Assembly (NCBI RefSeq): GCF_031877795.1
Contig: NC_133948.1
Location: 11,950,948-12,014,947, forward strand
Source of the DNA: Strix aluco
Lineage: Eukaryota; Chordata; Aves; Strigiformes; Strigidae
DNA length: 64,000 nt
Direction of reading: 5' to 3'
In this document: positions 55,801-64,000 of the stretch, piece after piece
How the letters are laid out: each line of letters begins with the position of its first letter
Position numbering within the stretch: the stretch's first letter is position 1
Translations under genes and position numbers: made by a program
The notes under the pieces: model-generated
What the model was told of the DNA's origin: nothing
Databases searched by the model: none
What the model saw: the letters and a program-made list of their open reading frames with translations, nothing else

Positions 55801-58800
55801 CTTGGTTGTTATATGGAACAAGTTAGTGATGTCAGTATAGATCTCAGTGGACAGTGTTCATGTATTTGATAAGACAATCCCTTTCATCTCTTAAAGCAGC
55901 TCTCAAGTCAAAGCTGTGGCACAATGTCCATGCAGACTCACCTGTGCCTAGCCAGGAAAGAGAATGTAATTCAACTAAATGCATTACGTATATATATTTT
56001 ATAAGAGTGCTTTCACCTTGTTGAAGACAGAGGCAGTATTCTTCTCTGCCTGTCTTCAGCTATTTTTTTTAGTATCTCCAGTCTATTTAATTACCTCCTG
56101 TACCCTACACTGCTTCTTACCACATCACCTCTGCTCTCTGACCTTCTAACTACCTTCATCCCTTCCCTTTAATGAGTCTGTATCAATACTCTAAGCCTTA
56201 TATATTTGGGAGCATTGTCTTGCTCTGGAAAGGGTTTCATAACTGGTTTAAATCATCAATCAGGTGAACATCCCATAGCAACTGCAACAAAACCAAAACA
56301 CATGCTAGCAAAAGTTTATACAGACAGTTGCTTAACAAAAAAACCCAAATTCCAAAGAAAACCATCAGCAAAGTAATAAACCAATTCTGGCTATTGCTCT
56401 GCATTTCTGACTCTGACAAAAAGCTTACCTGAGTGCTCCCATATTGCCATAGTAACGTTCGTTGTGACTTGCAGCACATCTGCTAGATACTCGAGCCCCT
56501 TCCACCTCACTGTCTCCAACGCACACCTTGCACAGGTTTCCATCTGCTCCTGGCATGCACCCCTTCCAAAAGTAATTCTGATAAACTGAGTAAAGAAAAC
56601 CGAGGTGAGATTAAGGTAAAGTATTTCAAAGCCTCTTCACACATAGGAAAAGACAGGCATGGAATTCCATCCTAATAGCTATCAAGAAGAGGGCTAGTGT
56701 CAAGAATTGCTCATAGTCAGGTAGGAGGAAGAGCTGCTTCAGTACCCTCTGAGACAGCAATCATCACTTGCTGGTCAAATCCTCATGGGCCCATCCATTT
56801 TACTCCCAAATTTGGGGCTTCAGATCTCCATGGCCTAGTCAACAGATAACCCAGAGCAGCCCTTACCAGAGTCAATGTCACAGTTCTCAGTATCATTCTC
56901 CAGAGCTCCCACTGTGTATCTAGAAAGAAGTAACCATCCTCCAGGACTATACAGGTGACTGTGGCAGGATCGCCTTCCCCTGAGGTTATGGATGTTAATC
57001 TGTTTGGCGTTTTTCTTAGCTAGGGCAACAGCATAAACAGGTGGCAGTGCTGTAAAACAATGACAACAACCAGTTATACCAAGGCAATTAAGTATTCCAG
57101 AGAGGTACAGCCCCCTCTTCCCTCCCTCATCCTGTCATGATATGTTCAGTTACAGTACAGGATCTGCACTCTTTGCTTAGCCACAAAGCTCTTGTCCTAG
57201 CTGCCAGGCATTATCTATAAAGCTCCTACTGAACATGCACAGCAAGTTCTTTCCCAAACAAATGCAAATACATTCCTACATAAATCCTGGAGGCAATCTC
57301 AGGAAAATCTAAATCTTTTGCCTTCTCAAAGTTGTCCTGTTACCTTTGCGCTTAACATGAATTAGTTTCCCTGTTTCTTCCAAGCTCTCAGCAGCCGGGG
57401 CACAATCCCTCCCTGGAGAGGAGAGACAATGGTTAAGGATCCTGCAACTGCTGTCATTCCTATTACATGGCAGCACCCCATCAAAAGCCTCGCAATCCTC
57501 TTGATCCAGGTCAGCATCTCTGTCCCTTTTACAGAAGAGATATAACAAACAGCCAGACCAAATGCTAGAGCAAATCAGTGGAAGAGCTGGGAAGAGTATT
57601 TGGACATATATATTGATTCCTCCTTCTATCACAAAACACCAAAAACTGTGGAAATTTAACTACATTCTTCAACGGTACTTTTTTGATTCCCCCCCTTCTT
57701 GCTAAGGTCACGTGAGAACTTACCATAACATTCTACAGCCACAGGCACCAATCCACACCTCCCTGCAATGTAGACGTGTGTTGCATCCAGGGTGACTGCA
57801 TCAGCCTCACTACTCTGCCAACAGCATTATAGAAGATAACAAAAACAGGATTCGCATTAATTGTGTAACCAAGCAGCTGTACTTTCCCACTGGTTGGAAA
57901 TTCCCCTGCATAAATTTGCTCTCATTCCCACTGGTTCCTCTCGTGTACAAGCTGGTTTTCCTCTTGTTCAGCTCAGACAAGGACATACACACCCTCTGTG
58001 GTCTTACCATATACTCTGACCAGAGGGAGTCTCCTACCTTGATCATTTCAATGCATTTGGTCATGGAAGTTGTTTGGACACAGACCAATGGGTCGGATTT
58101 GATGCTCAGTGCCCACTCCTCACATTTGTGAAGCTCAGCATCACTGATGCAGCACCAGCGCACAACACTGTTGTCCAAAGAGCTCCCTGAAATTGGAAGG
58201 AAGGAGCACAGTGAGATCATGTCACCTATGTGCCAATCTGTTCTTTGTAAGGGGACATTTAGGTCTATGCACTTGTGCCTGGCAGGGAGGAATTACATAG
58301 AAAGAGAACTTTTTCTTCCCTTTGCTTACCTACAGTCCTCTAAATGGCTCCTCACCTTCGTGGCCTAGTCCCTTAAGGAGAGCTACATAATCCAGACCAA
58401 GGACATAGGCAATCTCTAGCTGCTCCTCAAGAAGCTGCAGGTGCTGAGTGGCATCCCGGAACAGCAGGTTCTTTCCCCCAAAGGGCGCTGAAGTGAAGAG
58501 TTCAAACCTGGCTCTTTCCTTTCCTTTTCGCCCAAAGAGGCGCTAGGACAAGAACAACACTTTTAATGGCAATAAATCTGCTCATCCTTCCAGTAATAGG
58601 CAGCCTCATCCTTCCCTCCCTTCATATCAATGGTTTGTAACATAACACTCAGGGTTCCATCACACTGGGACAAAGCCCACAGGCACTGCAGTGAGTGGAT
58701 GGTTCCAGTCCTTAAAAGCATTATAGGATTCACTTTTTTGAAGATTTTTTACCTATCTTAGTTATTCCAATTTACTGGGCTCTGCTCAATGTCTCCTACC

Positions 58801-61800
58801 CTGGAAAGGCAACTGAGGGAGTATAGCTGAGTGAGAACCACTTGTGATAAAGATCAGCACAGTAAAGGGGTACAGGATATCTTGTGCTTTATGATTGGGA
58901 AATACCACGTGCAAAGTACCTCTGTTCTGCCTGATGATACTGGAAGAGAAGCAAGCACTGAGAAGTGTACTAGGAACACTGCTGCACAGCCACTGCTATG
59001 TATGGGGGAACACAGCTGAGGTATGTGTTCATAAGTGCACAGACAAAGGCACAGGAAGATCTCTCAGTAGAGATTTGTACAACTGCTATCTACCAGAGTC
59101 CGCGGGACAGCACAACCCAGCCCACTGGGTTGAATTATTCACTGGCTACTGGACTATTTTAAGGGCCAGATGGCTTCATAGATTCTTTAAATTTGCACTT
59201 AAATATGCATTTCCAGTTCAGCTTAAAATAGAGTCCTGGATGTCAAGGTAACAGATACTATTTATAAGTTGAGAAAAAGAGAGGAACAAAGGTGAACGCT
59301 GCCTGAACTTATGCGTCTCCCTCAGCTACATAAGAATTCATGTAAGTTCCAGGGCAGGATGAACATCATCAGCCATTTTCCAGCTTGGGTGTTATGGCAT
59401 CTTCCCCTTCTTTATTTACTTATTCCCAACCTTCCACAGAGGAACACTTTAGAGAAAAGTAGAACCTTCTTCCAGAAGCCAATGCAGGATCCTTGCCCAG
59501 AACAACCAATTTTTAGTGCTTTGTTCACACTAACTATAAATTTCTCAAGAAAAAAGGCAAACTGGGTGGTAATATCCAAAGATGGAATTAAAACCTGTGT
59601 CTGGAGATACACAATTTACAATGTCCACTCACTTGGACCATGTTAAGAAATTTGTTGGTGATCTTCTGGAAGTTGTGGCGGGTGACGATGCCACGGCCAG
59701 GTCCCTTGCCCAAGTTACAGGTGCTGTATTCAGCCAGCTCAGCTGTAGTCCCATCAGGACATAAGAGTTCATATTCCTGTTGTTCTGACTCTGAAACAAG
59801 AGGACACTCATGAATCTATGAAGTGAGACATGACTTGGCAGCAGGCAGAGATGGAAGGTAAAACATTTTTCGGAGAAGGTTGCTCAAAAGATTATGCAGG
59901 CAGCACAGTGTAGCAAGCACACTTGAGAAAGTTGTCTTTGATATATTCTTCTCTTAACAAAGAGAGGGATCTCAGCCAGAGGTATTCCAAAATACTCTTT
60001 AAGTTGTACCCCTGTAAATATGTTTGTTTAAAAATACTTACCTGCAAATACTACTGCTAACCACCTTCAAAAACATCAGTACAGAGCTTGACTGAGTTTA
60101 AAAATACAAAACAGGTGTACAGGAACTGCGCGTTCTAGCACCTCAATACACTGAATTTTAAAAGGAATCTTGTAACTCAGGCAATGCAAATACTGACAGC
60201 TACCTCAGAGACTTTAGGCTTGAGAAATCACCTGTATAAAAACATCTGTCTTCTCCCATTCTAAATCTCCTGTGAGCAATTATTGCTCACTTAGTCTTTC
60301 CTCTTCTGTTTCCTTCTGACTTGCATAGAGAGACAAGAAATAACACTGAACTGCTTGCAGGGATTGAATTTTCCCTGGAAACAACAAAAATATAGGCATA
60401 TCCCCCAAACTCCTATGCAGGAAAGGGCATAGCCAGAGGTTAAAAGGAATCTGAGTTTTTAGGATTACCTGTGGCACCCATAATTGTTAAATGATCTAAA
60501 AAGGCAACATCTGCCACTCCATTCTTCAAGCACCTGCAGGAAGACAAATGCCAGCCTATTAACATGTCACTTGGCTTTTCCTCCCTTGAAAGTTCTTTTT
60601 CCCCCAGGTGAATTCAGTACCAGTGTCACAGAGCTCACCTGAAGGCTCCCTCAGAGTCATAGAAGGGTTCGTTACCACTTGTCTCACAGAAGTGGTTCTT
60701 GTCTCTGACATAGGATTTTTGTCCTTGGCAGAGAGCACACAGTCGAGGAGCAGCAACACCAACCCCAGGGATGCAACTTGCATTGAAATACTCACTGATT
60801 ACTGCGGGGGGGGGGGGGGGGGAAGAAAGAAAAAAAGTCAAATGGGAAAAAATGGAAGAAGGAAAAGGGGCCAAACATATCATTAACATAACTAGGACTG
60901 TGGTGCTTAAAAAAAAAAAAAAAAAGATAAATCAGCAAATGTGGTTTCATTGTCTAATTGTCAAATTTGAAACATTTGCTGGAAACAGAGTGATCAAATT
61001 TCACTTGTTTAAAACCATCTTTGTGCTGGTTAGATATTGAAAAGAATTGTTCCCTGTTGCATACAAAACAAAAGATTTCCTCTTTTGGTAACAATTCTGC
61101 TGCTTTGAGGTCACTAGAAAAGTTCTGACAAGAGCTAAGAGCCAGTAGCAAAAACACTCCAGGAGGATATCTCAATCGCAAAGCCCTTCAGCTTCCACAC
61201 AGCTCTGTTCATCCTACATCTGCTTGCATTTCACTCACTTTTGCTGAGGGCAGAAACACAGCCCTACGGCTCCTATTACCCACCTTGGCTCAGAGGCTGC
61301 GCCTCATCCCAGGAAAGATCATTTCTTGCAAGGAGAAAGCCAAGTGGAATATTCCAGCCTGATGTCCATCTGGCTCCATTGTGGCAGCTGTGTGCACCTC
61401 GTAGCCTCTGGATATCCAGAGTTCCTCGTCTGGCAATGGCCACAGCAAACACGCAATTTCCTGCAATAGCACAAAATATGTAACAGAAATAACTAAATCC
61501 CTATTCTACCGCTTCCATCTGTGTACAGGAGTTCAACTGCTTCTGTGAACATGGCTAAGGAAAAAAAACTCTTAGGTGCACGAAAAATAGGCACTTATGC
61601 TTTACTATATACTGGCTACATGGCACCTTGTCAGACTGAGTGATGCAAGTGATGTGCAAAGCAAGAATGTAAAAATCTGGTGGAAGAGGCTTACAGGATC
61701 ATCCAGCTCTGTCATGCAATGCAATTGCTGCTTAAGAATTTTGAACGTTTGTATCACACTGTTTAGGTATTGTAATGGAAAGAACTCCTATGCCATATCC

Positions 61801-63919
61801 TCAGAACATACTTTCCACCTGAAACATATCAATTCCACTAGGATTTCATGGTTCTTCAGCCAAAACAAAATTCACCTCTGTTCCCATACTGTCCCTTATT
61901 AGTCTCTTCCTACATTTATCTGCTAATTTGGCTTCCTTCTCAGATTCCTGTCGCACAAGTATTTTCTACTGTATGCTTGATTTTGGCTCAGATTTATTTA
62001 TTCTTGCCTTATAAATCATTCATTGCACAGACTGTTCAGGTCTTCCAGGAATGAAGAGGAATCTTACCATAACAAGATTCTTCACCTTATATTTGTGTCT
62101 CTTTAGGGTGAGAAGGAGAGAATTAATTAATGAGAGAAGTTAATCTCTTAAAGAACTGCTAGTAAATATTCAGTTACACTAGCAAAGAGCATGGTATAAG
62201 AATTGACACCGATAGGATAAAGCCCTTCTTGCAGGCTGTAGAACTCCAGTACACTTGTGCTGCAGGTAGCAGTAGATGCAGACAATTTGTCATAGTGACA
62301 TTACCACAGGCAGAAAGGCTACTAGATACAAAGTACCACTGGTATTTTATTCATCATCACTTAAGTATTTTAGAAACAGTTGTTAGTCACCTCCATACTC
62401 TTATGAAGTTGATGAAAACATACAGACTTTTTGTCAAGAATTCTTGAGCTGTGCCTTTCACTGCACAGCAATTTATTAGCCAAATCAGAAGTACAGTTTA
62501 TTCTTTTGCTTTATGAACCTACCTTGATCATAGATCTCCTTTGCCACCACTGTCAAACCATAGAGCTTTACAGCAGAGTAAACATCTCCAGCATCCAAGG
62601 AGGCAGCATCTGCTTTATTCACCTTAAAAACAACAGCAAAACCCTCAAAATAAATGTGCTTACAGGGAAACAAACAGAGCAGCTTCAAGAACAGAGTTTC
62701 TGCCTGAGAAGTAGTAACCAGTGATTTTTACAAGCATTTGCTTTGTTTTTAAATGAATCCCTGCTACTAAGCATGGTGAAACGTTACCAATGAAGGCTGA
62801 GTTACATTCAAAAAATACCAGTTCTTTTCCAGTAGCATCCTTTCTCACCTCTTTTTTGGGTCTTGCATTCCAAAAACTCAATTCTGATGCCGACTGAAGA
62901 GAAAAGGCAACCCCTATTTCCTCCTACTGCTCCCCCAAGACCCCAAATCCTTCTCAGAGTTCTCCTGGCTATAATCTTTCCATAACCCAGAAAGTGGAAC
63001 TGAAATTTATTAACAAGGGTTGCAGGACTGAATGAAAACACAAAATAAATTATTCCCTGAACCAACAAGAAAGGTTTTCTTTGTTTTGTTTTCCAGGTCA
63101 GATTTGGACTCCATTGAAGGCAGCTGGGACTGAATGAAAATGGAAACTGAAATTCTCTATTCCAATCAAGTTTTAGGTATGTTAATGAAATTATTACATG
63201 GCAAATGCTTATCTTCCTTTTTCATGGGTGATTTTTTTTCAAATCATATAGCATTATGACAATTTCATTTCAGAAATGGACAATTATAAGAGCTTACACT
63301 TACAAAAGGTTTGATATCTAATTTTATTCAAATTAAATATATGAAAAAAGGCTTTGCTCCTTACTTCAGAAAAGACTGACTAGGGGCTAAAACTAGCAGG
63401 GAAGAAAGGGAAGAGAAAATATTCATTATAGTCGGAGTAGGACCAAAACCCACGAGCAAGGGGAATGCTCTGAGCAAGTTTTAACTTAGCAGTTTGGTTT
63501 TGTCCATTTATTTTCAAGCAGCTTTTTACTTATTTCCTGGAGATTGAAAGAACATTAGCTGGGGTAAAATAGTACATCTAGTAGAATGCTCACGGGGTTT
63601 AATTCTTGCCTCTCAAGGTACTGTGTATATGTGTGTCATATATGCAATACCATCACTTCAGTATCATTTTATTCTCCTATGGATTCTGTTTACCAGTTAG
63701 CTCTTCAAAAGAGGATTGGACTCAAAATCGGTTTTAAAAATCTCTGTGAACTCACCCTGATTTTATCAATGCAGTCATATGTATTGTGGGCTCTGATGCA
63801 AGAAATCCTAGCGAACGAATTGACAGTAGCAAGGGGAAGCACAGCCATAAGTGCTTTGGACAGTTCAGCACACTTTCTCTGTTCTAGGTCAGAAAGGGTG
63901 CACCATCGGAATTTCTTCC
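52800..63919 (-). CDS. Transferrin-family secreted protein with degenerate iron sites (lacks exon 1)
   Basis: Sixteen minus-strand exons join in phase to 723 complete codons, matching exons 2-17 of the usual 17-exon transferrin gene. The signal-peptide exon is beyond the right edge. The N-lobe opens KKFRWCTLSDLEQRKC and the C-lobe opens VVRWCCISDAELHKC. Lobe cysteines, GWNIP and LLFKD motifs are present. Compared with human serotransferrin, each lobe keeps only the Asp ligand. N-lobe: Tyr95 is Val, Tyr188 Ser, His249 Arg, Arg124 Trp. C-lobe: Tyr426 is Val, Tyr517 Asn, His585 Ser, Arg456 Ser. It ends DFCKQDICASSSNDS with no GPI or membrane tail, unlike melanotransferrin. Three N-glycosylation sequons are visible. 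Introns show no thyroglobulin-type insert as in frog saxiphilin. The exact orthologue is unresolved; a ligand other than iron is an inference. Confidence 0.93.
53590..53776 (-). CDS. Transferrin-like exon 16
   Basis: ESLGSKLDSEFHLFQSWKYG, then SDLLFKDTTQYLVH and LAESVFNCTPA. Matches the C-lobe LLFKD block; NCT sequon. Acceptor TTTAG, donor GTAACA. Confidence 0.95.
54166..54350 (-). CDS. Transferrin-like exon 15
   Basis: DSSGWAKGYTPLDFELLCPD, then CNLGPIPPSTVMTRPV. The His585 position is Ser. Acceptor TTTCAG, donor GTAAGA. Confidence 0.96.
55598..55680 (-). CDS. Transferrin-like exon 14
   Basis: CLVGNPSGRSFGDVAFLEHS then NLLQNIE. Carries the GDVAF block, with about five extra residues before it relative to usual C-lobes. 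Acceptor ACTAG, donor GTGAGA; phase agrees on both sides. Confidence 0.9.
56429..56585 (-). CDS. Transferrin-like exon 13
   Basis: VYQNYFWKGCMPGADGNLCK, then SHNERYYGNMGALR. The Tyr517 position is Asn. The acceptor is ACTCAG at 56586; the CAG eight bases further in breaks phase. Donor GTAAGC. Confidence 0.93.
56867..57049 (-). CDS. Transferrin-like exon 12
   Basis: ALPPVYAVALAKKNAKQINI, then LRGRRSCHSHLYSPGGW. The Tyr426 position is Val; Thr452 and Arg456 are Ser and Ser. NDT sequon near the end. Acceptor TTACAG, donor GTAAGG. Confidence 0.94.
57344..57412 (-). CDS. Transferrin-like exon 11
   Basis: GRDCAPAAESLEETGKLIHV then KRK. This is the variable loop before the YFAVAV strand, poorly conserved across the family. 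Supported by the CTCCAG acceptor, GTAACA donor and exact phase. Confidence 0.85.
57724..57814 (-). CDS. Transferrin-like exon 10
   Basis: SSEADAVTLDATHVYIAGRC then GLVPVAVECY. The Asp of TLDAT is the equivalent of Asp392 and is retained. The acceptor is GGCAG at 57815; a TAG six bases further in gives the wrong phase. Confidence 0.92.
58038..58186 (-). CDS. Transferrin-like exon 9 (start of C-lobe)
   Basis: SSLDNSVVRWCCISDAELHK, then CEEWALSIKSDPLVCVQTTS. The inter-lobe hinge runs straight into the C-lobe VRWC motif. Acceptor TTTCAG, donor GTAGGA. Confidence 0.95.
58356..58542 (-). CDS. Transferrin-like exon 8 (end of N-lobe)
   Basis: RLFGRKGKERARFELFTSAP, then GKNLLFRDATQHLQLL and VLGLDYVALLKGLGHE. 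Matches the RLFG...LLFKD...YLGxxYxxA block. Acceptor TCCTAG, donor GTGAGG. Confidence 0.95.
59633..59790 (-). CDS. Transferrin-like exon 7
   Basis: EYELLCPDGTTAELAEYSTC, then NLGKGPGRGIVTRH. The His249 position is Arg. Acceptor TTTCAG, donor GTGAGT. Confidence 0.95.
60469..60533 (-). CDS. Transferrin-like exon 6
   Basis: CLKNGVADVAFLDHLTIMGA then T. Matches the CLKxGxGDVAFVKH block of transferrins, with Val-Ala in place of Gly. 65 nt, acceptor CTGCAG, donor GTAATC. Confidence 0.94.
60639..60801 (-). CDS. Transferrin-like exon 5
   Basis: VISEYFNASCIPGVGVAAPR, then NEPFYDSEGAFR. The Tyr188 position is Ser. NAS is a glycosylation sequon. The acceptor GCAG is preceded directly by 17 C (gene sense). 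Donor GTGAGC. Confidence 0.93.
60806..60822 (-). repeat. C17 homopolymer serving as a splice pyrimidine tract
   Basis: Seventeen G on the plus strand read as C17 in gene sense, four bases from the exon 5 boundary (C17-GCAG). It forms most of that acceptor's pyrimidine tract. Confidence 0.85.
61284..61460 (-). CDS. Transferrin-like exon 4
   Basis: GNCVFAVAIARRGTLDIQRL, then SCHNGARWTSGWNIP. The Tyr95 position is Val; Thr120 and Arg124 of the carbonate pocket are Asn and Trp. Acceptor TTGCAG, donor GTGGGT. Confidence 0.94.
62523..62622 (-). CDS. Transferrin-like exon 3
   Basis: VNKADAASLDAGDVYSAVKL then YGLTVVAKEIYDQ. The Asp of SLDAG is the equivalent of iron ligand Asp63 and is retained. 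Acceptor TTTAAG, donor GTAGGT. Confidence 0.94.
63756..63919 (-). CDS. Transferrin-like exon 2 (N-lobe start)
   Basis: Reads KKFRWCTLSDLEQRKCAEL and ISCIRAHNTYDCIDKIR. The Cys pattern matches the start of transferrin N-lobes. Acceptor CTACAG, donor GTGAGT. The first codon is split with an exon off the right edge. Confidence 0.93.
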
Positions 63920-64000
63920 CTGTAGGATCAAAAAGAAGTCAAGATTTGTAGGATTTAGTGAAAAAAACCTCTCAGTTTAAGACCTTATGGAAAAGGGAGG
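63920..64000. other. Intron sequence at the right edge
   Basis: Only 81 bases are visible. No signal-peptide exon is present, so transferrin-like exon 1 and its promoter are outside the window. Confidence 0.7.

Noticed and set aside
57815-57840. Alternative acceptor (GAGTAG) for transferrin-like exon 10
   Set aside because: It would start the exon with TGAGGC in the wrong phase. The GGCAG six bases upstream restores the frame and the family motif.
52800-63919. Calling the right-hand gene melanotransferrin or ovotransferrin
   Set aside because: It has no GPI-type tail and lacks most iron ligands in both lobes; ovotransferrin keeps all of them. The neighbourhood also differs.

Overview
The window is vertebrate nuclear DNA and most likely avian. 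It carries interrupted genes with GT/AG introns, one CpG island, a CR1-like LINE relic and compact introns: the first 1,007 codons of DEPDC5 fit in about 28 kb, far less than in mammals. Protein similarity was judged from remembered family sequences, not from a search. The human counterparts of the two left-hand genes lie head to head on 22q12, and that pairing is kept here.

Layout. (1) Positions 628-28153, minus strand: DEPDC5, the largest subunit of the GATOR1 complex. I place 29 coding exons, from the start codon to residue 1007. They cover the N-terminal, SABA and SHEN regions. The DEP and C-terminal domains lie beyond the left edge. (2) Positions ~29.0-30.9 kb: a CpG island with a divergent promoter. 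It has an 18-bp perfect palindrome containing the CLEAR/E-box core, plus ETS sites. (3) Positions 31397-47096, plus strand: PRR14L, eight coding exons including one of 5,752 bp, encoding 2,328 residues and ending in a Tantalus-type domain with a PP2A-B56 docking motif. A 3' UTR of about 3.4 kb runs to a poly(A) signal at 50530. (4) Positions ~50.6-52.8 kb: a short convergent intergenic region with a 31-bp hairpin. (5) Positions 52800-63919, minus strand: a secreted two-lobe transferrin-family gene with 16 coding exons; only the signal-peptide exon is off the right edge.

The most interesting item is the transferrin paralogue. Every exon is open and phase-consistent, and the lobe and cysteine framework is intact. 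In each lobe, however, only the aspartate iron ligand survives: both tyrosines, the histidine and the carbonate-binding arginine are all replaced. It looks like a maintained transferrin fold that no longer binds iron in the classical way, as in frog saxiphilin but without saxiphilin's thyroglobulin-type insert. I cannot name it with certainty.

The genes are not an operon-like system. DEPDC5 and PRR14L probably share a promoter; PRR14L and the transferrin-like gene converge tail to tail. DEPDC5 acts at the lysosome in amino-acid control of mTORC1, so a TFEB/USF-type site in its promoter suggests a testable nutrient-feedback link.
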